NCBI RefSeq assembly: GCF_900141875.1 | Contig: NZ_FQZE01000001.1 | Span: 186,001-250,000 of the forward strand | Length of the DNA: 64,000 nucleotides | DNA from: Tangfeifania diversioriginum | Lineage (GTDB): Bacteria > Bacteroidota > Bacteroidia > Bacteroidales > Prolixibacteraceae | Direction of reading: 5' to 3' | Shown: piece by piece, positions 32,808-41,065 of the stretch | Numbering within the stretch: the first letter of the stretch is position 1 | Layout of the letters: each line of letters opens with the position of its first letter | Translations under genes and position numbers: made by a program | The notes under the pieces: model-generated | The model's input: only the letters and a program-made list of their open reading frames with translations | Told to the model about the DNA's origin: nothing | Databases searched by the model: none

Positions 32808-35800
32808 TCAATTATTCAGTTTTTCAACAATTATTTTTGTATCTACTCCCTTATCAATTTCCACTTCACTGGCCGAATCATCATCCAGCTTATCAACCAG
32901 TTGAAGATCGTTTGCCAGCGTTTGCGCGCAAATATAGTCTTTATGCTTTAAAACTGCATCATCTATTTCACTATGTTTTAAGATGGTGATATTAATTCGG
33001 TCGGTTACCTCAAATCCGCTGTCTTTCCTCAAGTTCTGAATTTTATTGATAAATTCGCGGGCAATTCCTTCCTGTTTCAGCTCTTCAGTGATATGAATAT
33101 CGAGCGCAATAGTCATCTGGCCTACGGTAGCAACGGTCCATCCCGGAATGTCTTCCGTCTGAATTTCAACATCTTCCTTCGACAATACAATCTTATTATC
33201 TCCTGCCCGAATTTCAGCTTGTTCGGTTTGTTCCAGATTTGAAATATCTTCCTGCGAAAATTTGGCAATTGCTCCGGCAATCTGCTTCATTTGCTTCCCG
33301 TATTTCGGACCGAGTGTTTTGAAATTGGGTTTTATTTTCTTTTTAATAACACCCGTCGTATCTGCGAGGAATTCCACCTCTTTCACGTTAACCTCCGTCA
33401 GGATGATATCTTTCACCGCTTCAAACTGTTCCTTGAAACGCGGATTGAGCACCGGCACCATTATTTTTGCCAGCGGCTGCCGCACTTTAAGTTTTTCCTT
33501 GCGGCGAAGTGCCAGGATCATGGAAGAAGCTTTCTGTGCAATCGCCATTTTTTCTTCCAGGTCTTTATCGATAAGTTTTTCATCGAATGACGGAAAATCA
33601 GCCAGGTGCACACTCTGGTCAGCCTCTTTTTGAGTTACTTTATTCAAGTCGAAATAAAGCATGTCGGCATAAAACGGTGCGATGGGTGCCATCAGTTTCG
33701 CCACTGCTTCCAGGCACGAATAGAGCGTCTGATAAGCCGAAATTTTATCTTTTGAATATTCACCACCCCAGTAACGTTTCCGGCTCAGGCGCACAAACCA
33801 GTTACTCAGGTTTTCGGTTACAAAATCTGAAATAGCACGGCCGGCGCGGGTAGGTTCGTAATTTTCGTAGCTCTCTCCCACTTCTTTAACCAGCGAATTC
33901 AGCAACGAAATAATCCAGCGATCCAGCTCGGGGCGCTCGTTCAGCGGAATTTCCTCATCTGAATAATTAAAACCATCCACATTGGCGTACAGCGCAAAAA
34001 AGTTGTAGGTGTTGTAAAGTGTTCCGAAGAATTTACGTTTCACTTCTTCCACACCGGCAATGTCAAATTTCAAATTATCCCACGGCTGTGCATTGGTAAT
34101 CATGTACCAGCGCAACGGGTCGGAGCCATGCGTTTCAATGGCATTGAACGGATCGACGGCGTTGCCCAGGCGTTTCGACATTTTGTTTCCTTTCTTATCG
34201 AGCACCAGTCCGTTTGAGATAATATTTTTGAAAGCGACAGAATCACTCACCATGGTTGCGATGGCGTGCAGTGTAAAAAACCATCCACGGGTTTGGTCAA
34301 CTCCTTCCGCAATGAAGTCAGCCGGGAACACCCCTTTGCCGGAGGCCGGATCATATTTATCCTTGTTTTGGAATGGATAGTGATTTTGTGAAAAGGGCAT
34401 CGATCCTGAATCAAACCATACATCTATCAAATCCGGCTCGCGGAACATTTTCTGTCCGGATGGCGAAACCAGCACCACTTTGTCGATGTAGGGTTTGTGC
34501 AGGTCGATGATGTCGTAATTATCTTTTGAATTGTCGCCGGGCTTGAATCCTTCGTACGGATTTACCTCCATGAAACCGGCTTCAATTGCTTTTTCAATTT
34601 CTTTAGTCAACTCTTCTGTGGAGCCGATGCAGATTTCTTCTGAACCGTCTTCGGTTCGCCAGATAGGTAGCGGCGTTCCCCAGAAACGCGAGCGGCTCAG
34701 GTTCCAGTCCACCAGGTTTTCCAGCCAGTTGCCAAAACGACCCGTTCCGGTTGATTGCGGCTTCCAGTTGATGGTGTTGTTCAGTTCCACCATTCGTTCT
34801 TTTACCGCCGTGGTTTTAATGAACCATGAATCGAGCGGGTAATACAACACCGGCTTGTCGGTGCGCCAGCAGTGCGGATAATTGTGCACGTGCTTTTCAA
34901 TCCGGAAGGCTTTGTTTTCGCGTTTCAGCATCACCGAAATATCGATATCGACCGTGGGTGCGTCCTCGTCGAGTTTATCGTCGTAGGCATTTTTTACCGG
35001 ACGGCCGGCAAAGTCGTGGTATTTTTCGGTATTTACATATTCTTTTACAAACGCTTCCGACAAATTCTGGGTCGGGAAGAACCGGCCTTTTTTATCGACC
35101 AGTGCCTGCATTTTGCCGTCTTTGTCTTCCACCACCAGTGGCGAAATTCCGTGCTGTTTGGCCACGCGGTCATCGTCGGCACCGAAGGTCGGCGAAATGT
35201 GCACAATGCCGGTTCCGTCTTCGATGGTTACAAAATCGCCGGTAATTACTTCAAATGCTTTCCCTTTGGGTTTTACCCACTCAATCAGTTGTTCGTACTG
35301 CACGCCGGCCAGCTCGGTCCCGGCATATTCGGAAAGAATTTCGTACGGGATCTTTTTATCGCCAGGCTGGTATTCGTCAAAACCTTTTCCTTCCATTTCC
35401 TCATCGAAATAGACGTGAAGCAGATCTTTGGCCAGAATAATCCTACCGGGCATTCCGGTGTACGGGTTGAATGTTCTTACTTTTACGTACCTGATATTGG
35501 GCCCCACCGCCAGTGCGGTGTTCGATGGTAATGTCCACGGTGTGGTGGTCCAGGCCAAAAAGAAAACATCCGAATCGGTGCCTTCGTACAAAAATTCCGA
35601 TTTTTCGTTGCGAATGGCTTTAAACTGCGCCACTGCCGTGGTGTCTTTCACATCGCGGTAGCACCCCGGCTGGTTCAACTCATGCGAGCTCAAACCCGTT
35701 CCGGCAGCAGGCGAGTAGGGCTGAATGGTGTAGCCTTTGTAAATCAATCCTTTGTTGTAAATCTGTTTCAGCAGCCACCACACGGTTTCAATGTACCTGT

Positions 35801-36263
35801 TATCGTAAGTAATATAAGGATCGTCCATGTTCACCCAGTAGCCCATGATGCGGGTGAGTTCTTCCCACTCGCGGGTGTAACGCATCACCTCTTTGCGGCA
35901 GGCGGCGTTGTAGTCTTCCACCGTAATTTTTTTACCAATATCGTCTTTGGTGATTTCAAGCGATTTTTCCACGCTCAGCTCCACCGGCAAACCGTGGGTG
36001 TCCCAGCCCGCTTTGCGGTGCACGCGGAAACCTTTCATGGTTTTGTAGCGACAGAAAATATCTTTGATGGCGCGGGCCATCACATGGTGAATGCCGGGCA
36101 TCCCGTTGGCCGAAGGCGGGCCTTCGTAAAAAACAAAGGTCGGTCGTCCTTCGCGGGTGGTGATACTTTTGTGAAAAGTATCGTCTTCTTCCCAGCGTTT
36201 TAAAACGTCTTTATTGATTTGCGACAGATCTAACTGCTTGTATTCCTGAAACCTGTTTGCCAT
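32808..36263 (-). CDS. ileS: isoleucyl-tRNA synthetase
   Basis: 1151 aa class I synthetase. The HIGH-type motif is in GPPSANGMPGIHHVMAR and the KMSKS loop is KMSKRLGNAVDPF. The editing domain and the WNLSRSRFWGTPLP segment are intact. The N-terminal form (FYEGPPSANG) and the length resemble the eukaryote-like IleS2 group, whose bacterial members are typically less sensitive to mupirocin; this subgroup call is by eye. A TATATTTG promoter element lies 38 bp upstream. The dksA-like and lspA genes follow. Long open frames on the opposite strand are shadows. Confidence 0.96.
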   Translation of the reverse strand: MANRFQEYKQLDLSQINKDVLKRWEEDDTFHKSITTREGRPTFVFYEGPPSANGMPGIHHVMARAIKDIFCRYKTMKGFRVHRKAGWDTHGLPVELSVEKSLEITKDDIGKKITVEDYNAACRKEVMRYTREWEELTRIMGYWVNMDDPYITYDNRYIETVWWLLKQIYNKGLIYKGYTIQPYSPAAGTGLSSHELNQPGCYRDVKDTTAVAQFKAIRNEKSEFLYEGTDSDVFFLAWTTTPWTLPSNTALAVGPNIRYVKVRTFNPYTGMPGRIILAKDLLHVYFDEEMEGKGFDEYQPGDKKIPYEILSEYAGTELAGVQYEQLIEWVKPKGKAFEVITGDFVTIEDGTGIVHISPTFGADDDRVAKQHGISPLVVEDKDGKMQALVDKKGRFFPTQNLSEAFVKEYVNTEKYHDFAGRPVKNAYDDKLDEDAPTVDIDISVMLKRENKAFRIEKHVHNYPHCWRTDKPVLYYPLDSWFIKTTAVKERMVELNNTINWKPQSTGTGRFGNWLENLVDWNLSRSRFWGTPLPIWRTEDGSEEICIGSTEELTKEIEKAIEAGFMEVNPYEGFKPGDNSKDNYDIIDLHKPYIDKVVLVSPSGQKMFREPDLIDVWFDSGSMPFSQNHYPFQNKDKYDPASGKGVFPADFIAEGVDQTRGWFFTLHAIATMVSDSVAFKNIISNGLVLDKKGNKMSKRLGNAVDPFNAIETHGSDPLRWYMITNAQPWDNLKFDIAGVEEVKRKFFGTLYNTYNFFALYANVDGFNYSDEEIPLNERPELDRWIISLLNSLVKEVGESYENYEPTRAGRAISDFVTENLSNWFVRLSRKRYWGGEYSKDKISAYQTLYSCLEAVAKLMAPIAPFYADMLYFDLNKVTQKEADQSVHLADFPSFDEKLIDKDLEEKMAIAQKASSMILALRRKEKLKVRQPLAKIMVPVLNPRFKEQFEAVKDIILTEVNVKEVEFLADTTGVIKKKIKPNFKTLGPKYGKQMKQIAGAIAKFSQEDISNLEQTEQAEIRAGDNKIVLSKEDVEIQTEDIPGWTVATVGQMTIALDIHITEELKQEGIAREFINKIQNLRKDSGFEVTDRINITILKHSEIDDAVLKHKDYICAQTLANDLQLVDKLDDDSASEVEIDKGVDTKIIVEKLNN

Positions 36264-36301
36264 AAATAATGTTGTTTCCGGTACTGATTTAAAAAAACAT
36301 G

Positions 36302-36309
36302 CAAATATA
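36302..36309 (-). promoter_or_regulatory. -7 promoter element for ileS
   Basis: On the minus strand TATATTTG, matching TAnnTTTG, 38 bp before the ileS ATG. Confidence 0.55.
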
Positions 36310-36418
36310 GAAATTTTTCAGGGGAGCGTGGGTTTTAATGAAAAGTAAATCGGGATATGAAAGATCGAAATCGCGAACACGATGAAAAAACATTATACGG
36401 TTTTTAGACTCTCCCCTG

Positions 36419-36464
36419 CCCCTCTCTGCGCGCAGAGAGGGGTGATTTCGACAAAGTCGAAATC
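36419..36464. repeat. two adjacent palindromes in the decayed region
   Basis: CCTCTCTGCGCGCAGAGAGG, with two further C/G pairs outside, at 36419-36442, directly followed by GATTTCGAC-AAA-GTCGAAATC at 36444-36464. Both are perfect. A related sequence (AAGATCGAA then TCGCGA) occurs at ~36361 and ~36538. Confidence 0.8.
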
Positions 36465-36479
36465 GGGGTGAGTAATGCA

Positions 36480-36506
36480 ATCACACTCCGAGTGAGGCTG
36501 TGACTT
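36480..36506. repeat. degenerate copy of the folK-locus REP family
   Basis: Minus strand AAGTCACAGCCTCACTCGGAGTG resembles the GTCATACCCTCACT palindromes at 26574-27251. It overlaps the end of the vapC-like remnant and encodes SQPHSE in its frame. Confidence 0.55.
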
Positions 36507-36509
36507 GAC

Positions 36510-36777
36510 GTCCGACATTTTCAGGTTTTTGAAAATAAGATCGAAGTCGCGATCGCGGTGAACAACTTCTGCCCCGTTTTTCAAAGCGTAAAATGCAATG
36601 AGGCAATCGTTCGATTTCCGGATTGTAATTCCTTTTTTGCGCAGCCCCAATTGCAGCTTCTGTTTGATCGACTACTAAAACCGGCAAAGCCAGTAATGAT
36701 TCTTTTATTTGCTGAAAAGTATTTTCGTTTTTGATGCCCTGCAATATTCCCTGAATAATCACCGGGCAGGTGCACAC
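36510..36777 (-). pseudogene. vapC-like PIN domain remnant, frameshifted and truncated
   Basis: Two minus-strand frames together give the second half of a PIN domain nuclease. The first reads TCPVIIQGILQGIKNENTF and ALPVLVVDQTEAAIGAA (36640-36777). The second reads LRKKGITIRKSNDCLIAFYA and EVVHRDRDFDLIFKNL (36510-36650). The join near 36640 is a frameshift or small deletion, and the N-terminal third with the first catalytic Asp is absent. No antitoxin partner is recognisable next to it. Expected to be inactive. The 3' end runs into REP-like DNA. Confidence 0.75.
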
Positions 36778-36897
36778 ATTAACTTTTCAAAAAACGATGC
36801 TACCGTGGCTTCGGGTGCAAAATATCACGCCGTCATTAAAAAGCCTCCTAATAAAAAAGAAATCAAAGTTGTTGAAATTGTTAAAGACCATATTTAA
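36778..36897 (+). pseudogene. C-terminal gene fragment, unrecognised
   Basis: About 38 codons in one frame (SKNDATVASGAKYHAVIKK, then PPNKKEIKVVEIVKDHI) ending in TAA. It looks like the conserved tail of a lost gene, but no family is recognised. It is directly joined to the vapC remnant on the opposite strand, indicating a rearrangement point near 36775. Confidence 0.35.
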
Positions 36898-36917
36898 AAA
36901 ACTAAAAATCAATTAAA

Positions 36918-37010
36918 ATGAAAATCTGTAATCTTGTAATTGTATTATTAGTTGTATCCATGAATGCATTGGGACAACCCTACATTATTTTACTACCAAC
37001 TTTTTCGTAA
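36918..37010 (+). pseudogene. signal-peptide fragment of a lost secreted protein
   Basis: A 30-codon frame, MKICNLVIVLLVVSMNALGQ then PYIILLPTFS, with a textbook signal peptide and cleavage site (ALG-Q), which stops after ten more residues. The last 26 bp are antisense to the end of the T9SS amylase gene. It is probably the 5' end of a gene cut by rearrangement. Confidence 0.45.
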
Positions 37011-39747
37011 TCCGGTTTTTCCCCTGAAAAATGTGAACAAAATAAATTCCGGATGTGTAATCACCGATTGAAACCTTAAGCTGCGATCCGGGTTTATTCA
37101 TTTGTTTCATCAGCTTTCCGGAAACCGAGTAAATTTCAATTTTAAAAATGGGTTTTTCAGAAGAAACAGTTACCACATCCTCAGCTGGATTCGGATAGAT
37201 GCTTATGTTTTCTTTCTGGAATTTTTTAGCTGCGTTTTCAGTGGAAATATCAGGTTGCGCAAGTTTTTGGGTTGAATATAACCTGTATTCTCCGGGAGCC
37301 AGTGTGAGCAACTGTATTGTATTTTCTATCTGAACTGAATCTTTGGTAAAAAACCGGTGCCATTTTCCTGTGGTTGGAAAAGTGATTTCGGTTTCTTCCT
37401 CTTCGATTCCAAAATTACCGACTGCAAGCACGTAGTTGTTTTCATCAGCATAAACATACGATTTAACAGTGCCGCTCAAATCGTGCTGAAAATCGGTAGA
37501 AGAAAAAACAGGATAGGTTTGTTTCAGGTGGTTGAGTTTTGCCATTACCCGAAACAAGTCGGTGCGATTGGAATTGTTCAGATAGTGCCAGTAGGGAGGT
37601 TTCGGATCTAACCGGCAATCGTTTCCAATGCCATCCTCGCATCGGTTTATTGAAAGGTCGTAACCACGTTCACCAAACTGCCAAATCATTTTTGGCCCGG
37701 GTAACAGCAGGTGAAACAGTGCATTGAGCTCGATGCGGTCGAGCGCCGTTTGCTGGTTTTTGATGTTGTAATCACCACTGGAAAAACCATCAAGTTTGAT
37801 TTGATACATGATCCGCTGTTCGTCGTGGCTTTCGGGATAAGAAACCAAATTAGGCCCGTTCCAGTTTCGTTCAGAATAAATGGCTTCACTCAAATCGGAT
37901 TCCAACACATTCCCACGGGCCGCCTGAAGATATCGCCCATGCATATTTCCCCACATCAAAATTCCGTGATCGGCCAGTTCTTTCTCTTCCGAATTATACG
38001 CCAGGTGTTCAAAAATAACTATTGCATCCTCTTTGCGGCTTTTAATTTCATCGGTCATGCGTTTCAAATTTGCAATGCGCGCCGCATCGTACTCGCTTCC
38101 CCAGCTTGATTCGCTGTAAGGAGTATTGGAAAAACCTTTGGTGAAGTCGAAACGAAATCCGTCAATTTTGTATTCGTTCATCCAAAAGCTGTTCACGCTG
38201 TCCACCAGCTCTTTTGTCGCTTCCGATTCATGATTGAAATCGTAACCCCACCTTAAATTTGGATTATCAAAATTCGACATCTCGTTGTACCACGGATTAT
38301 CGGGTGTGATGGTCCAGTTATCCATGTACATTTGCACAAACGGACTTTGCCCGTAGCTGTGGTTCAGCACCATGTCAATTACCACGGCAATGCCGCGCTG
38401 GTGGCATTCGTCAATCAGTTTTTTCAGCTCGTTTTTGGGGCCGTAATATTTATCGGGGGCAAAATAAAACGATGGATTGTACCCCCAACTTTCATTGCCT
38501 TCAAATTCGTTTACGGGCATCAACTCCAGCACGTTAATATTCAAATCTTCTAAGTAATCCAATTTTTCGCGCACGGCTTTGTAACTGTGTTCTTCGGTGA
38601 AATCACGAATCAGCAATTCGTAAATCACCATTTTCTCTTTTGCTGGCGGCTGAAAATCGATCACCTGCCAATTGAATTCTTCCTGTCCGGGTTGAAGAAC
38701 CGAAGCAATTCCCTCGGTTTTTCCTTCGGGATAAGCCATCAAATCAGGATAAGTTTCTGATTCAATGTATTGGTCGTTCCACGGATCGAGAATTTTTTCG
38801 GTGTACGGATCAGCAATTCGTATTTCGCCGTCAATTAAATACTGAAAGGCGTATTCTTTTCCGGCTTCGAGGTTCGGGATTTCGAGCCAGAAAAAGTTAC
38901 CGTCTTTTTTCATTTGAAACTCGCTGGCGGGTTGCCAGTTATTAAAATCGCCCAAAACGAAAACAAACTCTTTTTGGGGTGCCCACAAAACAAGCGCAGC
39001 CGATGTGTCATCCGGATAGTTAATTCCTTTCCGGTACGCAGCGGGTTTGGATTCGGCAACCGTTACTTCACGAATATAAACTGAAACAGAATCGCGGTCT
39101 GTTTCCTCATCAGCAACCGCTTCGGCAATGAGCCAGTAATTTCCGCTTTCAACAAAAGTATAATTGGCAGAAATTTGAGTTCCGGTATTTTCGGCGAGCA
39201 AAGTTTGATTTAGAAATAATGTCAAATCAGCTTCCTGCGATGAACTGGCAGAAACAGTTACGGGCTGTTCCAGGGGCAAAATCCGCCCATCTGTGGGTTG
39301 CGAGATATTAACCACAAGGCCTTCTTCATACACATTCACAAACAAATCATCAGTTTGATCGCTGTGCTGAGTGGGATTTTCTTTACGAAAAACAAAGGCC
39401 ATCCGAAGTACTTTTTCACCTTCTTTCACAGAATAAAATGAGTTAATGTTGGGTGTTATTTCAAGTTCGTAAATACCACTACCAAGGTGTGTGAGTTGTG
39501 GTTGTTCTGCGTTCACACCCCAATCGCCAATAACGTGCTGCCAGCCGGTGCTGTCCTCAATAAAAACCCCGGTATGTGCATACAAATCACCGGTATAGTA
39601 TCCCAATCGCGATTCTTCGGCAGAGTTGAAAGTGATGGTCACACTTTGCGAGGCCACCGGAAGTTCGGGTTCCGTAGTAACCTGGGCTTCAACAAACAAA
39701 GGAATTGCCAGCATCAATGTCAGAAAGAAATATTTTAGTTGATTCAT
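36985..39747 (-). CDS. secreted GH13 alpha-amylase-type enzyme with type IX sorting domain
   Basis: 920 aa from the ATG at 39747 (a TTG seven codons upstream is rejected); this gives signal peptide MNQLKYFFLTLMLAIPLF-VEAQ. Beta-sandwich domains fill residues ~25-240; a CBM48/isoamylase-like domain follows (YLGDFNNWQ-type, here VFVLGDFNNWQPA). The GH13 barrel shows region I DMVLNHS, region II GFRFDFTKGF, region III IVIFEHL and region IV YPESHDEQR, so the catalytic Asp, Glu and Asp are present. The C-terminal ~75 residues (ISIYPNPAEDVVTV; GIYFVHI; KKLVVK) are a type A T9SS sorting domain. Surface or released starch cleavage is inferred. It lies downstream of susE, after a terminator. Confidence 0.92.
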   Translation of the reverse strand: MNQLKYFFLTLMLAIPLFVEAQVTTEPELPVASQSVTITFNSAEESRLGYYTGDLYAHTGVFIEDSTGWQHVIGDWGVNAEQPQLTHLGSGIYELEITPNINSFYSVKEGEKVLRMAFVFRKENPTQHSDQTDDLFVNVYEEGLVVNISQPTDGRILPLEQPVTVSASSSQEADLTLFLNQTLLAENTGTQISANYTFVESGNYWLIAEAVADEETDRDSVSVYIREVTVAESKPAAYRKGINYPDDTSAALVLWAPQKEFVFVLGDFNNWQPASEFQMKKDGNFFWLEIPNLEAGKEYAFQYLIDGEIRIADPYTEKILDPWNDQYIESETYPDLMAYPEGKTEGIASVLQPGQEEFNWQVIDFQPPAKEKMVIYELLIRDFTEEHSYKAVREKLDYLEDLNINVLELMPVNEFEGNESWGYNPSFYFAPDKYYGPKNELKKLIDECHQRGIAVVIDMVLNHSYGQSPFVQMYMDNWTITPDNPWYNEMSNFDNPNLRWGYDFNHESEATKELVDSVNSFWMNEYKIDGFRFDFTKGFSNTPYSESSWGSEYDAARIANLKRMTDEIKSRKEDAIVIFEHLAYNSEEKELADHGILMWGNMHGRYLQAARGNVLESDLSEAIYSERNWNGPNLVSYPESHDEQRIMYQIKLDGFSSGDYNIKNQQTALDRIELNALFHLLLPGPKMIWQFGERGYDLSINRCEDGIGNDCRLDPKPPYWHYLNNSNRTDLFRVMAKLNHLKQTYPVFSSTDFQHDLSGTVKSYVYADENNYVLAVGNFGIEEEETEITFPTTGKWHRFFTKDSVQIENTIQLLTLAPGEYRLYSTQKLAQPDISTENAAKKFQKENISIYPNPAEDVVTVSSEKPIFKIEIYSVSGKLMKQMNKPGSQLKVSIGDYTSGIYFVHIFQGKNRITKKLVVK

Positions 39748-39841
39748 GTATGTAAAATTAATTTTCAATGTTAATCGAAACCTGCCTTCGGTTTAAAAAT
39801 TCATTAGCAGCGAAAATGTTTACTGCTGCCATATTTTTCAG

Positions 39842-39878
39842 AAAAAAGAGCCACCGGAAAGCGAATCCGATGACTCTT
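39842..39878 (-). terminator. terminator after the susCDE genes
   Basis: Minus strand stem AAGAGTCATCGGA paired with TCCGGTGGCTCTT (two mismatches), loop TTCGCTT, followed by a T run. It separates the susCDE transcript from the secreted GH13 gene. Confidence 0.7.
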
Positions 39879-39933
39879 AATTTGTTAACTAAACTAACCT
39901 TTCCCTGATTTAATGATACTGTAAAACCAGCTT

Positions 39934-41034
39934 TTACAGTTCACTAATTTCTATTGTATTCGTTCTTAGATTTACAACTACGTGGTAAGTCCCCGAAGGT
40001 TTCAGAAAAAACCAGTTTGGATCGTCATGTCCTTCAGCCACATCAATGTAATCGATGTCGTAATTTACCACCACATCGTAACCGTAGCTGGCTGGCCCCC
40101 AGTCTTTCTGGCCAAACAACCTGAAAGCTCCGTCCTGGGTAAAGTTAACGTCGCCTTCCCAGATTTTGTAGCTTACATATTGCAAGGCAGTTACAGGCTC
40201 ATCCCAGCCCCAGCCATGTGTGGCGTCACCGGTAAGGTACATTCCGGGTTCGTCTGTTGCTGTCATCTCAATGGTTCCGGTTTCGGTATTTACAAAAATT
40301 TCGTACCAGCCATTTTCTCCCACAAAATTGAAGTTCGGATCATCGTCGCCGGTTGCCGGCTCGAGCAAATCTTCAGGATAAGTGGTGAATACATCGTATC
40401 CGCCAATGGATGCATCCCATGCAGGATTGCTGAAGAACCTGAAATTTAATCCGTTGGTCGCGTCAAAATTCCAGATAGTGATGTACTCGAAGGGTTCACC
40501 GGTTGAGACCACTTCAACCGCTTTGGCCGGATCCCATCCGCCAACGCTGGCGCCAATCATGTAAATGGGCGGGAACGAAGCAGAATAAAGGGTAACCGTC
40601 ATATTCACGGGTTCCGAATACAGTGAGTATTCAGGGCTAACAGTAGCTTCTACCCGGAATTCAATTTCGGTAGGTTCATCTCCTGACAAACCATGTGTCA
40701 TCAGTTTTTCATTCAAAGTGGCATGCGTAATGCTCACCGAATAATCGGATGTGGATGCCAGTTCCATTGCGCTGGCAAAATTGTTACCGGCCACATCAAC
40801 TTGCAGGTTGTACATTGTAGCACTTGGAAAACCAAAATCAGCTTCAGTCCAGGAGAAAGTGACCGACTCTTCGGTTGCATTCACTTTCTGAAATACTACC
40901 TGAGTTCCTGAAGCCGGTTCATTCAAAGCAGGCGAATCGCCCGGATTTATTACCGGGTCTCTTTCCATCTCTTCGCAGGCAAACAGCAGCGAAAAGGAAA
41001 GAAGAATCAGAAATATATTTTGAAATTTTTTCAT
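39934..41034 (-). CDS. SusE/SusF-like starch-binding lipoprotein
   Basis: 366 aa. Signal peptide with lipobox LLFAC (C20), so it is an outer-membrane lipoprotein. An N-terminal SusE Ig-like domain (SGTQVVFQKVNATEESVTFS) is followed by two SusE/SusF-type carbohydrate modules: YMIGASVGGWDPAKAVEVV ... FRFFSNPAWDASIGGYDVF, and YLTGDATHGWGWDEPVTAL ... FRLFGQKDWGPASYGYDVV, each ending in a beta pair with Thr-Ile-Glu. It binds starch at the cell surface next to SusC/SusD. It is the third gene after susC and susD, 31 bp after susD. A hairpin covers its stop codon. Confidence 0.9.
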   Translation of the reverse strand: MKKFQNIFLILLSFSLLFACEEMERDPVINPGDSPALNEPASGTQVVFQKVNATEESVTFSWTEADFGFPSATMYNLQVDVAGNNFASAMELASTSDYSVSITHATLNEKLMTHGLSGDEPTEIEFRVEATVSPEYSLYSEPVNMTVTLYSASFPPIYMIGASVGGWDPAKAVEVVSTGEPFEYITIWNFDATNGLNFRFFSNPAWDASIGGYDVFTTYPEDLLEPATGDDDPNFNFVGENGWYEIFVNTETGTIEMTATDEPGMYLTGDATHGWGWDEPVTALQYVSYKIWEGDVNFTQDGAFRLFGQKDWGPASYGYDVVVNYDIDYIDVAEGHDDPNWFFLKPSGTYHVVVNLRTNTIEISEL

Positions 41035-41065
41035 CTGTTTATATTTTTTAAATTTTCTCAGTTTT

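Noticed and set aside
34872-35531. 219-codon open frame on the plus strand
   Set aside because: Fully antisense to ileS, with Phe/Val-rich composition typical of a shadow frame and no family pattern.
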